Below are positions 47,423 to 57,947 of a stretch of 64,000 bases of DNA, piece after piece (positions within the stretch are counted from its first letter, which is position 1; each line of letters opens with the position of its first letter). The notes beneath the pieces were generated by a model, which was not told the origin of the DNA, made no database searches, and was given only the letters and a program-made list of their open reading frames with translations. A program made the translations under genes and the position numbers. Location of the stretch: the NCBI GenBank assembly GCA_964016875.1, contig OZ024724.1:38029786-38093785 (forward strand), given 5' to 3'. The stretch comes from Fallopia convolvulus (taxonomy: Eukaryota > Streptophyta > Magnoliopsida > Caryophyllales > Polygonaceae).

Positions 47423-48112
47423 TGTGGTAAGAGCTAGGGTAATATAATACAATATTGTAGGATCGTAAATCTGTGTTAGTAAGACAAATCGGGAACTGTT
47501 CCAGAGATAGTTCCCTTACGCAGCGGAATAAAAGCAACATAGAAAATCAAACTCTAACACGCAATCTCCATCACTTGGTTCTGGATCTTACTTCTTGGAA
47601 ATTGGATCGTCGTCTTCACTCAATCAGCTCGAGCCCTCTCTTTCTCTCTGTGTATCTGATATTTGGCCGTCTTCGAGAACTATTTAACCTAGCCGCGTCG
47701 CACTCTATTTATAGAGGTTGCCATTTTTATCTTGACGCCTTTACCCTTTTTTGTCTTGGGGAGTACGCCACTATTCAAAAAGACTAGCGTACCCTTTTGC
47801 ATCTTTTTCTTCTCGGAACTTGGATTGCCGTCCAAGACAATAGTGAAAAGTCCTCTTTATCCTTCAAGATATTTTCCACGTACTCAGATGGCATCATGGG
47901 GAATGTTTATCTTGCTTTTCTTGTAAACTTGTATCTTTCATGTGATCACTTGTATAGGGAATTAGTTCCATCTGTTTGTCATTAGATACTTAGTTCCCCC
48001 TGAAATGGACAAGCAGTTCAATTTTCTAAGATTTTTAAGCATGATAGTTACCCCTCAGCTTATGGTTAATTTATTTTGTATTCTCTTAGACACAACGCAT
48101 CTCTGCATTTTA
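47423..48112 (-). repeat. LTR-derived sequence of copia A, possibly joined to the 3' end of the Sirevirus
   Basis: The left edge is the 5' LTR end of copia A (minus ...TCTTACCACA). A minus-strand TATA box CTCTATAAATAGAG lies at 47715-47702, followed by a CT/GA-rich leader, as expected for an LTR. I could not place the outer LTR edge. Repeated GGAACT-type words from 47480 to 48000 might belong to the Sirevirus 3' LTR. No gene is present. Confidence 0.6.
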
Positions 48113-48131
48113 CCACTTTTCCCCCTTTTGA
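48113..48131 (-). other. Sirevirus polypurine-type tract
   Basis: Minus-strand GATGTCAAAAGGGGGAAAAG resembles the AAAAGGGGGA tract that Sireviruses carry before the 3' LTR. It lies 220 bp downstream of the last ORF. 48132-48348 shows nothing else. Confidence 0.5.
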
Positions 48132-48348
48132 CATCATCGAAAAGAATAAAGGCATAAACAAACTGGGAAAAGCAAGCAAAGCACAAACATTAGTAGAAAA
48201 TAAGAGCAAAATGCATTCATAGAAACAGTCTTAACAAAGCATAGAAACAAACAATCTTAGAAAACATTGAAGGAAGAGGTAAATGTGCTAAGGAAAGATT
48301 TTGTAGAGAGCTTGTTCATGGTTTGGAGGAGGAGGAGGAATGTAACTT

Positions 48349-48984
48349 CTATTGGATGTCTAGAAGAACATCGTGGATTCGCTTGTTGACCCCACACAGA
48401 CGATTGAGAGCTTGGAAAATAGTTGTGCAATCTCCTTGTTCAATGAACATTGGTTGAGGAACTTCATCAGCTTGTTCCTGGGAGTGCTTCATCCTTTGAA
48501 TGTTGGACATCTCCATCTCATGTCCAAGTTCCTCTTCCTCTTGGGGATGATAAACATCATTCTTCAGTATTATCTCCTTCACCACTACAGCATAAGGAAG
48601 GGCATGAGATTCTTTGGCGACACACTTGCACATGTGCTTAATCATGATCCTAGGCAGATTGATCCTTTCCTCGCGCAGGAACAAGTCCAGGAGAATAGCA
48701 TTATTTGAGTTAAGCATTGTTCGCTTCTCTTGTCTTGGGATCACTACCCTAGTGATATATTGGTGCACCATTTTTCCCAGCTGACTCAGTCCATGAGTCA
48801 AGACCTCCTTTCCTTGGACAGGCACGTGGCCTAGGAGTCTTTTGAAGATTACTTCCCTTCCAACAGTATCTTGCCATGGTCGTTGAGGAAGTGTGTGGAA
48901 GCCTTCACTTGGAACTTGAAGAATCCTCTTGATTGCAGCATATGTGAAGGTGAATTCATCATCTCCCAATGACCATCTAACCAC
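48349..48984 (-). pseudogene. Sirevirus 3' ORF, plant-transposon-protein-like segment
   Basis: A 211-codon ORF with RWSLGDDEFTFTYAAIKRIL, HGLSQLGKMVHQYITRVVIP, then LPRIMIKHMCKCVAKESHAL and YAVVVKEIIL. This resembles the putative plant transposon protein domain (PF20167-like) found in ORFs after or beside retroelement pol genes. It is probably the C-terminal half of the ORF that starts at 50243, separated by a stop-rich stretch (48985-49128). Its function is unknown; env-like is a positional name only. Confidence 0.5.
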
Positions 48985-49128
48985 TGGATCGAGCTCGGTT
49001 CCCTTTGTTAGGGTGAACTTTGAATAGAAGAATTTAATTTGAGAAGGATCTACCTTAGCTGATTCAGAGCAGAGCTTATCCCATCCTTGGAACTGAATGA
49101 GTTCTTGAAGCTCTTTGAAGTCATTCTC

Positions 49129-50243
49129 TTAGAGGAACTCATATGTGACTATCAGGGGAACAACCAGTTTTCTTTCCCTAGTTGTAGCAGTTCCCTTCTT
49201 CTTCTTTTCCTTCTTCTCTTCCACTTTTTGTTTCTTAGAGCCTCTGTTTGAGGGACGCCCAAATGTCGGTTCTTTGTATCCGATTTGAAGGGCAGGTTCC
49301 CTGTATTCCTCTATCTCATCATCATCTCCCTCAACACTTACGATTTCCTTGTCGTTTGTTGGGTTGAGGGCATGGAGTTGTTCAGATTGGAGAGGCTCAA
49401 GTTCCTCTTCTTCTTCTTCTTCTTCTTCTTCTTCTTCTTCTTCTTCTTCTTCACTAATTAGTCTCTGATTCCTCTTTTTCATTCTTTGACCAGTAGGAAC
49501 TTTTGGTAGAGGAGCTTGGGCAGAGGTTTGTTTTGAGGGAGTGGAGGAAGAAGAAGGTGGGACAGGTGTTGTTCCCTGTGCATAAGGGAATTCTTCTCTC
49601 TCGAACTGAGAGAGAGTTTGGTCAAGGTTCGAGATGGTGAGATCTTTGTAGGGTGGAATGGGATAGTAGGAGCTTTTATTGAAGAAGAGGGTTCTTCGAA
49701 GGTTTGAGTTGGAGAGTTAGGGTTTTGATTTTGAGAGGTTGAGGCAGGGAGAGCAGACCTTTTGGGACTTAGGCTGTCATAGATTTGAGTGTGAGATTTG
49801 GGGAGGAATGAGAGGAATCTTGGAGCAAAAGGAGGATTGGTCTCATGAATCGTGGTTTGAACATCGATGTTGATGGTGAGAGTTGAGGAACCATCCGGTC
49901 TTGTGGTAAGCACTGGAATGTTAGATCTGGGAGTTGTAGGGGGTGAGTTTTGAGGAGTAAGAGGGGGTTGGCCATCTTTCTTTCTCAAAATAGAGAAGAG
50001 ACGCTCTTTGACATCAAAGATGTACTCGGGTTCATGATGGTCGACATCGAGATCTTTAAGGAGCATGTTTTGAAGGTAAACGGGGTCATTGTGAAGGAGA
50101 TGCTCGATGAGGTTTTTTTTTGAAGAACATAGTACTTGATGATGGGTTGATTTTGGTTGGTCATTTTGTGAGAAGGATTGAGATTTTTGTGAAGGATTGA
50201 AGATTTGAAGTTTGAGATTTAGGGTTGGCCATCTCGAACTCAC
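49129..50243 (-). pseudogene. Sirevirus 3' (env-position) ORF, N-terminal part, with a poly-Glu run
   Basis: Two overlapping frames: 50243-49479 (254 codons) and 49482-49129, which share four bases. The first begins, in the RT frame, with MANPKSQTSNLQ and has VYLQNMLLKDLDVDHHEPEY, then FDVKERLFSILRKKDGQPPL and a Pro/Ser/Thr-rich stretch. The second has about 18 Glu residues from a (CTT)n microsatellite (49405-49452) and a basic KKQKVEEKKEKKKKG tail. The order (acidic and Pro-rich, then plant-transposon-protein-like) suits the ORF that follows pol in Sireviruses. No transmembrane segment is obvious. Confidence 0.5.
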
Positions 50244-50935
50244 TACTCATTTGTTTCTCAAATTTATCTATGAGCAAGGGGTTAGTGGAGCCAAAAACAA
50301 TATCATCAACATAGACTTGTACAATTAAGATGTCACCTAATTCTTTCTTCAGGAAAAGAGTCTTGTCGATGGACCCTCTTTGATAGACTTTGGATAATAG
50401 AAATGAGGCAAATCTATCATACCATGCTTGAGGCGCTTGTTTGAGTCCATAGAGAGCATTTTCAAGAAAGTACACATGATCTGGCTTGCTTTCGTCTTCA
50501 AATCTAGGTGGTTGCTTGACATAGACTTCCTCTTGAAGATAGCCATTGAGAAAAGCTGTCTTGACATCCATTTGCAATAGTTTGAATCCTTTGTATGTAG
50601 CAAAGGCAATGAGTAAGCGTATTGCTTCAATTATGGCAACTGGTGCAAATGTTTCGTCATAGTCTATCCCCTCCTCTTGGTTGTAGCCTTGAGCCACAAG
50701 TCTAGCTTTGTTTTGGGATACATTTCCTGATTCATCGAGTTTGTTCCGAAAGACCCATCTAGTTCCAATAACATTCTTGTCTATGGGCCTGTGAACTAGT
50801 TTCCACACTTGATGTCTTTCAAATTGATGAAGCTCTTCCTGCATAGCTTGAATCCAATCGAGATCTTTGAGTGCCTCATGTATATTTTTGGGTTCAACAA
50901 GAGAGACAAAAGCGTTAAAGGCACAAAAGTTATGG
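50232..50935 (-). pseudogene. Sirevirus reverse transcriptase, C-terminally truncated
   Basis: RVT_2 domain: WKLVHRPIDKNVIGTRWVFR, KARLVAQGYNQEEGIDYDET, FKLLQMDVKTAFLNGYL with the first catalytic Asp, ALYGLKQAPQAWYDRFA, and VYVDDIVFGSTNP with the YVDD box. It breaks at FEKQMSSEFEM, where the next codons already belong to the downstream ORF. Thumb and RNase H are missing. The frame at the N-terminal side (51011-50796) differs, so a frameshift separates it from the linker. Confidence 0.88.
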
Positions 50936-51269
50936 AACGAGTTTGTACTCCCTGCTGTAGAGGTGTAAGGATGTTCTCAAGAGGGTGATCCTTTCTCTGA
51001 TGATAGTTCATGGGTTGAGGTTGATGTTCTCCTTGAAGTTCCCCCTGAGCATTGGAACTGGCTTCAAGTAGAGTCTGTTGAATTTCAGTGGTAGGATTGT
51101 TCCCAGATTCTGAAGCTTCTATTGGTTCGGATGGATTGTCCTCTTCTTTAGGGAAGTTGGTAGAAGGATCATCAAAGTGCTCAGTGGTATCATCATCTCC
51201 ATGATCATCCTCGTTGGTTAGTTCTTTTGGTTGAGTCTCATTACCAGTGAGATACTCAGTGTCATCCTT

Positions 51270-52455
51270 TCAAGATTCCAAATCATCATCCTCTTCTGAT
51301 GGTTCCCTTGTTGGTATAGTGAAAGGTTTCACTGTTGTTCTTGGGAATGGATTGGAAGAGGTAGTTCCATGATGAACAGGTTCTTCATCAAAGATAACAT
51401 GGACACTCTCTTCAAATTTCTTGGTTCTTTTGTTGTAGACTCGATATGCCTTGCTTTGAAGTGAGTAACCAGTGAAGATCCCTCCATCGCTCCTCGGATC
51501 AAACTTTCCTAGAGTGTCTTTTCCATTATTATGAATATAACACCTGCAACCAAAGACTTTAAGATGGGAAATGTTCGGCTTTTTGCCTTTGATTAGCTCA
51601 TAGGAAGTTTTTAATAAAATGGGTCTGATCATAGCCCTGTTAAGGATATAAAAAGAAGTTGAGATTGCTTCAGCCCATAAGTTTGATAGAACTCCACTTT
51701 CAAGCATCATTGCTCTAGCCATATTTTCCAAGGTGCGATTCTTCCTTTTTACTACTCCATTTTGTTGTGGAGTTCTTGGGGCTAAGAAGTTGTGAGAGAC
51801 TCCATTTTCATTGCAAAAGTTTAGAAAAGCTGAGTTATCAAACTCTGTTCCATGGTCTGAGTGTATGGATTTCTGTTTTGTTCCTAGGTTGACCTCTGTT
51901 CGTTCGATGAAGATCTCGAACTCCTTGAATGTTGTTCCTTTGGAAGACAAGAAAATAACCCAAGTGAAATGAGAAAAATCGTCAATTATAACAAACATGT
52001 ATCTGTTTCCACCATAGCTACAGATTTGCATTGGGCCACACAGGTCCATGTGTAACATTTCAAGAGGTTTGGAAGTACTAACAACCTTCTTTGGTTTGAA
52101 GGAACTTCGAGTTTGTTTCCACCTTGTACAAGCATCACACATTTTTCCAGTGTCTGGGTTTATCCTTGGTAGACCAACTACAAGATCTTGTAAAAACAAT
52201 TTTTGAATAAGGTTCAAACCAGCATGACCAAGCCGTCTATGCCAAAGATCAATATCATTTGAGGGAACTGTGAGACACAGCCTTCTTAGAGGTTGAAAAT
52301 CTTGATCAACAATGTAAACATTGTTTGATCGTTTTCCTCTGAGAATGACTTTGTTGGTCTCTTTGTTCACAACCAGACACTCATTTGAATCAAAGGAAAC
52401 TATGTTGTTTCCTTGATCACAACGTTGTGCTACACATAATAGATTATACCCAAGA
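51270..52455 (-). pseudogene. Sirevirus pre-integrase and integrase, catalytic Glu changed
   Basis: The open frame starts at the break (YNLLCVAQRCDQGN, 52450) and runs to 51270. HHCC finger: WHRRLGHAG and MCDACTRWK. Integrase core: MLHMDLCGP (Asp), FVIIDDFSHFTW, SDHGTEFDN (Asp), then QQNGVVKRKNRT where the family has VVERKNRT, so the third catalytic residue is Lys and not Glu. An acidic linker follows (EEDDDLES), and further linker up to RT (51269-50936) has a frameshift. Confidence 0.88.
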
Positions 52456-52731
52456 TTTTGTTAGGTTTTTGGAGCCAGATTCATGTTTAGGCCAAACCGG
52501 AGAAATGGGCTTTTTTAGGGTTTTTCTTTTTGGGCCAAATTTGCACATGTTCTCTAGGGTTAAACCTATTGCCTCTTGTCTTCTATTTAAACCTAGCATT
52601 GGTTATTGTAATAGTATCCACAATATTGAGAGCAAAATCCCTGGCTTGGTAGTGCCCCCAGACGTAGTCATTCCTGACGAACTGGGTCAACAAATCTTTT
52701 GTGCTCTCGCTTATTGTTTGTTTCGATTTCT

Positions 52732-55494
52732 TGATAGGCTATTTTTCTACACCGCTAGTATACGGTTCGGTTGTAGTAATCAAGGTGTCAAACACAGGGA
52801 ACTTTGTAGTATTGATTATAACACGATTCAGTAGACTAAGCCAAAAATAAGAAAAAGGAGTTGTAATTGTATTCAGAAATAATTAAAATCAAAATTAAGA
52901 AGTAACTATCAATGGAGAAAAGCATTCCAAGGTCAGGATCACCACAATGATTATTCAGTAGATTACCGGTGATATTTATTTGGGTTTCAATTCAAATGTT
53001 GTTTGAAGGACTAACTATCTCAAATATCAACATTAACTCTTTTCAAACGATTAATGCATGTACCTAGACTCGACTAGCAGTCACTCCCGCACAAAGCAAG
53101 TCTTATTTAGGTCCTTTAAGTTCTTTAAAGATCAATGAATCAATAGAAATAACATCCGCTCTCGCGCTCCGTTAAGACTACTCAATCAAAAATTTCTAGG
53201 ATAGGTTAAGTTCCACATGTGAATTAAGTCACTCTCGCACAAATAATTCAACAAGTTCAAACCTAGGGATCTAACATGAATTAACAATTTGTGAATTCAA
53301 TTCAATCAATCTCTTGTTATTCTTATCTCCTCTCGGTCTCAAATCATAACAAGATTCCTAATTCAAGCAAATTAGGTCATTAAGCATCCTAGGTTGAATC
53401 AAACAACAATTCAAATATCAATTCAACCAAACATCACCCTTAGATCTACTTACTAAACCATTGGGTTCATGATGAGGTATTTTCGGTGGTCGTTGATACC
53501 TATCAAAGAAACCTAACTTAACCAACTCAGTAGAGCGGTAAGCAAGGGTCGATCCCACAGAGACTCGTGTAAATGTGTTATTGCTTAAGTGCCAAGTAAC
53601 GAATATGGGGGTTTGTAATTGTAAATTCTAAACTACTATGCAAAATAGAAAACTATCTAAGAATGCAAAAGATGGTTTAAATCAATAAAGGAACAAGCGT
53701 GTTCAACTAGTTACATCCATCATAGATATGCTTATTGATCATTGATTCTTTCGATTCTCAATTCCCTTGAATAATCTATTGTGGATTATACTCCTACTAA
53801 GGATTATGACCCAAAATTCATAAATAGTTGAAAGAACTAACAGTCTAAACAACCCTAATCATTTAACAACCTAGAACAACGTCTAGATTTAATTAAACGA
53901 CAGTTTTACGAATCAAGTTATCAATAGAAACAAACACTTAGAGCAAACAGACATCTAAGTTATTTGTGGATTTATTCCCTTCTACAACTGAATAGCCCGA
54001 ACGGGTCCAAACAATTATAGATGCTACTTTATCTAATCAACCTCGAACGAGTATTAATCAGATTAGTTGTAAATTAACCTAGAAATTCTATTAGGTGATC
54101 AATCTAACAAAACCCTAGAATAATTCTGATTCAACTAAGCACAGGGAATAAAACCTATTGAACTTGATGAGAATCAATCAAACCTCACAATATTATGCAA
54201 TCTATGATTTCAATAACTAGTCAAACACAAAGGAAATTAGCAATGCATAATTGAATTAAAATCAAACTTACAAAGGTTCAAAGGTTCTTCCTTGAGAGAA
54301 AACCCTAGCCTCCAAAAGTATGATCCAAAGTTATGAAAATAAAACTAACATAAAGTATTTATATGTCTACTAAAAATATCCCACAAACGATACATTAAAC
54401 CCCATACACTCGGATGACATAAGCACATATGAACAAATACCAAAGCCCAAAACCAAATCTCGGCCCAAATCCTTCATCCGTGTAAAACCCCGCATTGCGC
54501 GGCATCGGCCCACATTGCGCGGCCGCGCACTTGCCTCCCCGCGCAATTGGCCACCAGTTGGGATTGCTCGGGCACATTACGCGGGATGCAAGTCGAGCTT
54601 TTGGCTTGACTTCTTGACTCATTCTTTCTTGTCTTGACTCTTCTCCTAGCATATCCTAGCTTCCTTAGCTCCTTCGCCTCGTCCACCACCGCCATGGTCA
54701 ATCTGTACTCACCCCGCTTTTGCTCCTGAACCTAAAAACCTGTAAAATCGAGCAAACCAGCGCATAAACCCGACTACACAAAAACCTAAAAACTACATAA
54801 AAACTAACCTAAAACGAACTAAAACAAATATAAAACATGCATCTAAACTACTCCTATATGCAAGCTATCAGTTCACCCTTCATTGGAACTAAGAGAATAA
54901 AACATGCAAAAATCCACAATTCTCCAATCTAGGGTTGTTCAAAGAGAGAGGCTAAGAGAATAAAACCGAATAATTATCCAAACTTAATCTCCAAGTATTT
55001 ATATGAAACCATAAAAAAACAAGATAGAAAAGGCCCGAAATTAATAAATAAAACACGCGTAGGAGAAATCTCGGAAAAAGACGCGACTCGGTCCAAAACT
55101 CGGTCGTGACCTTGACCGAGTTTTGTAACCCTCAGTCCAATACTCGGTCGTGACCTGGACCGAATTTTTGACTGGTGCACCGCTCCATTCAAAACGTTGA
55201 ATGAGCTTTCTTCTGTGCCTTCCATCGAGCTTTTGCCCATCTTCTCTTCAATTCCTTACATCCGCTTGACTCCTAGACACTTCCTATCGGGTTGCTCCTC
55301 TCGCCCTCGTCCTTATTGTTGCCATAACACCTTGAATCCACCTCCAAATGATCCTGAAATCGAACAAAGCAAGAGTCGAAACCGAAACTACAAATTCTAC
55401 TAAAAAGACAATAAAACCAAGAGGAAAAGAAAATAAAAACAACTAAACTAAGGAAATAAACATGCTTTATCCTAGACTAAAATGCATGCTATCA
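52732..55494 (-). mobile_element. TGAT...ATCA solo LTR in the copia C LTR (contains a nested one)
   Basis: Starts TGATAGGCT and ends GCATGCTATCA, with target duplication TTTCT at 52727-52731 and 55495-55499. The fragmentary 3' LTR of copia C (55925-55960) still has the uninterrupted site GATTTCTCCTGAGAG. Net length without the nested element is about 1.36 kb. On the minus strand it ends ACCGTATACTAGCGGTGTAG...CTATCA, typical of Tat/Athila-lineage LTRs as I know them. A TATA-like TATAAATA is near 55005. Confidence 0.9.
53470..54870 (-). mobile_element. nested TGAT...ATCA solo LTR, 1401 bp
   Basis: Starts TGATGAGGTATTTTC and ends GCAAGCTATCA, with target duplication GTTCA at 53465-53469 and 54871-54875. 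It carries the family motif GGGTCGATCCCACAGAGA near 53550 and a GC-rich stretch with repeated GCGCGG words at 54480-54590. It is inserted inside the solo LTR at 52732-55494, so it is the younger of the two. Confidence 0.9.
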
Positions 55495-55586
55495 TTTCTC
55501 CTGAGAGTTTGTGAGGCCGTTATTCTTTGCAGTAGGTCCGAATTTCCTAACAACTTGTATCAGAGCAGCAGGTTCCTACGAAAGCA

Positions 55587-55924
55587 ATGAGCGGAAAGAT
55601 TCCAGTGGAGAAGTTCGATGGAACAGACTTTGGTTTCTGGAAGATGCAGATGGAAGACTACCTCTATGGTAAGGAGCTTCATCTGCCTCTTGGAAAGAGG
55701 CCAGAGGGCATGAAGGATGATGAGTGGAACCTATTGGATAGGAAGGCGATGAGTGCAATTCGCTTGTCCTTGTCCAGGAATTTAGCCCATCACACAGTGA
55801 AGGCTAAGACGACAAAAGAACTGCTTTCGATCTTGTTTGCGATGTATGAGAAGCCATCAGTGATGAACAAGGTGCACTTGATAAAGCGGTTAGTCAACCA
55901 GAAGATGCGGGGGGACACACCGGT
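55587..55924 (+). pseudogene. copia C gag, N-terminal 113 residues
   Basis: ATG 55587, shortly after the PBS: MSGKIPVEKFDGTDFGFWKM, then QMEDYLYGKELHLPL, DRKAMSAIRLSLSRNLAHHT and MYEKPSVMNKVHLIKRLVNQ. These are the gag polypeptide of copia type (DUF4219/UBN2). It breaks at KMRGDTPV, where the sequence jumps into LTR sequence. Confidence 0.87.
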
Positions 55925-56006
55925 ATTCTCGCTTATTGTTTGTTTCGATTTCTCCTGAGAGTTTGTGAGGCCGTTGTTCTTTGCAGTATGTCCAAATTTC
56001 CTAACA
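55925..56006 (+). repeat. copia C 3' LTR remnant
   Basis: 82 bp equal to the end of the 5' LTR (CTCGCTTATTGTTTG...CCTAACA) with two substitutions. It preserves the empty target of the solo LTR that sits in the 5' LTR. It is joined directly to gag, so everything between was deleted. Confidence 0.85.
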
Positions 56007-56007
56007 A

Positions 56008-56564
56008 CGTCACAAGATTGACATTATTGATTTTGATTGATTTGTTGAGCTTGACTTCTCCTGATCCCTAAATTGCTCCTTTGTTCCTGTTGTCGAAGGA
56101 AACGTTTCCTCCTTCAACCTAGGTGTTAAGCGAAGTTAGATTGCTTCTGATTCTTGTCATGTGGTTGGAGCATGCACTATCTATGAACCACATACAGTTC
56201 TCCCTCGCTTTCACCTACAAAAGAATCAATGTTTGGTTACCTAGGCAAGGTGTTCCTTGCCTGGTTTCTTACAGGGATAATAGTCAACATAGTCTGCAAT
56301 ATTAACATCAACAGAGTGATAGTTCTTGTAGACTTTAGAGTAGGACATTCTGTTGTTGTTCCAGTTTGTGTGATTTCCTGAGGAACCGACTTTTCTGTAT
56401 GAGCATTGTTCCTTGTAATGACCATGACCTCCACATGTCCAAAACGTTTTGTAATATTCTCCTAGATAAAACTTAGGATGAGGCCTCTGAATTCTGTTTT
56501 TCTCGACGGTTTCCTTGTTTGGTACTTTGGAACCGTTTCCCTTAGTTATTTTGACATATATCTG
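56008..56564 (-). pseudogene. Sirevirus gag C-terminal knuckle and protease
   Basis: Two frames on the minus strand: 56564-56241 with FYLGEYYKTFWTCGGHGHYK and EQC, a zinc knuckle lacking its first Cys, and then 56240-56008 with CMWFIDSACSNHMTR. The retropepsin signature is normally D-S-G, so DSG has become DSA. VEGGNVSFDNRNKGAI and VKLNKSI follow, interrupted by a stop, up to the copia C junction. Confidence 0.8.
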
Positions 56565-57947
56565 TGATAGCATGCATTTAGGTAGTGTTTAGAATGCATG
56601 TTTATGTTTCTTTTGCGTTGCTTTTAGGTAGTTTTAGTTAGTTTCTTTAGTGTCTTAGAGTTTCTAGGAGTTTTGGGTTTTTTCACTTGTTCTATGTTGT
56701 TTTACAGGTCTTAAAGTGAACAAGTGTGAAAGGAATGGAACCGGGGAAAGAACGCTTGAATTCGAGCCATCCGTTGGAGTTGCTGGTTCGACACCTCTGT
56801 CTTGAAAGGGTTCGTTCGGGAGCTATAGTGATATTATGAAGTTGAGTTTGGTATCATTGGAAAGCTAATCCAAAGAGCTACAATTCATGTTTTTACTCCG
56901 AGTCCAAATTCCAACTCGAAGTGAGTCAAAACAGCCCCCGAAGTGTGACATGAGTTCTGAACCGAGGTGCTGGCGGCACCCGCCGCCAACCTAGCGCCGC
57001 CCGCCGCCCCTGACCGCCGCGGAGCCCTTTACTTGCCACGTGTTTTGTTTCTATTGGTCCTTTTCTATCATTATTATTCCGAGATATTATATTTTTGGGA
57101 TATAGTTTTAGACCTAGTTTGATATATTAGGTTTTAGAGAGTTGCATCTCTCATTCAGACACTATTATCGTATTTTCCATTCAGAGTTTTTAGCCTTTCA
57201 TGGAGAACTAAGCCCTTTTGCTTAGTCAGACAGTTTGAAGCATCGTTTGACTTTCAGTTGTGAGATTTCTACTCTTTATCTATTGCATGGAATTATTTTA
57301 CTCTCTTGTTTGAATTGTTTATGTGATTGATTTCAACAATTTCTAGGGTTGTTGTTATTGAATCTCAATTGCTAGATCTAGAGAAATTACTGGTTGAGTT
57401 TCTCTATTTCATAGTAGCAAACTACATTGTACTAGTATCTGGTTGCGCTAGTCTATTGTAGAAGAGAGTTAAATTGCATTCTAGTATAAAAGCTGGTTGT
57501 TTTATGCTAGAATTGTATCCCGATTATATTCCTATTCTTCATGCTGCTTTTGAATTGAATCTTGATAGTTTCAGGGTTATTCAATTAGTTAGGATTGATA
57601 GTATCTGGTTGTGCTATTAATTATCTTTGAAAAGGAATTGGAATTCCATATGCATGCGATATTGAGTGAATCTATGATCAACTTGTCATTCGAATGTGGA
57701 TCTTTGGATGACTAAGTGTTTCCCTAATTTGATAAAAACTCCAACTTTATTTGCTTTGATAGTGTTTGCATTCTCAATAGTTAGTTTAATTCTAAAAACC
57801 CCTTTTACTTTAATTGACATAAAATTCACATAAAAACATAAATCTCCTCCCTGTGGATTCGACCCTTACTTCCCTAAGACTATAGTCTTTAGGTTGTTAG
57901 GACTCTTTTGCATAGCCGTGATTTGCACGACCATTTCACGCCTATCA
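56565..57947 (+). mobile_element. TGAT...ATCA solo LTR, 1383 bp, inserted in Sirevirus gag
   Basis: Starts TGATAGCATGCATTTAGG and ends CACGCCTATCA. Flanks are ATCTG (56560-56564) and ATCTT (57948-57952), which is a target duplication with one mismatch. Near the end it has CCCTGTGGATTCGACCC, the family motif in plus orientation. The gag frame of the Sirevirus resumes across it. The ORFs inside have no domain. Confidence 0.85.

Larger units (their letters stand above)
52459..56006 (+). mobile_element. copia element C, inserted in the Sirevirus
   Basis: Plus strand: 5' LTR 52459-52731 plus 55500-55552 (TGTTAGG...CCTAACA, 326 bp without the inserted solo LTR), PBS-like TTGTATCAGAGC at 55555-55566, a truncated gag, then a fragment of the 3' LTR (about 55927-56006). 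All of pol is deleted. It separates the protease and integrase parts of the Sirevirus. A 5-bp target duplication was not clear (GATTT on the left, ACGTC on the right). Confidence 0.8.

Noticed and set aside
49405..49452. Poly-Glu tract as a functional acidic domain
   Set aside because: It is a pure (CTT)n microsatellite inside a frameshifted retroelement ORF, so slippage is the simple explanation.
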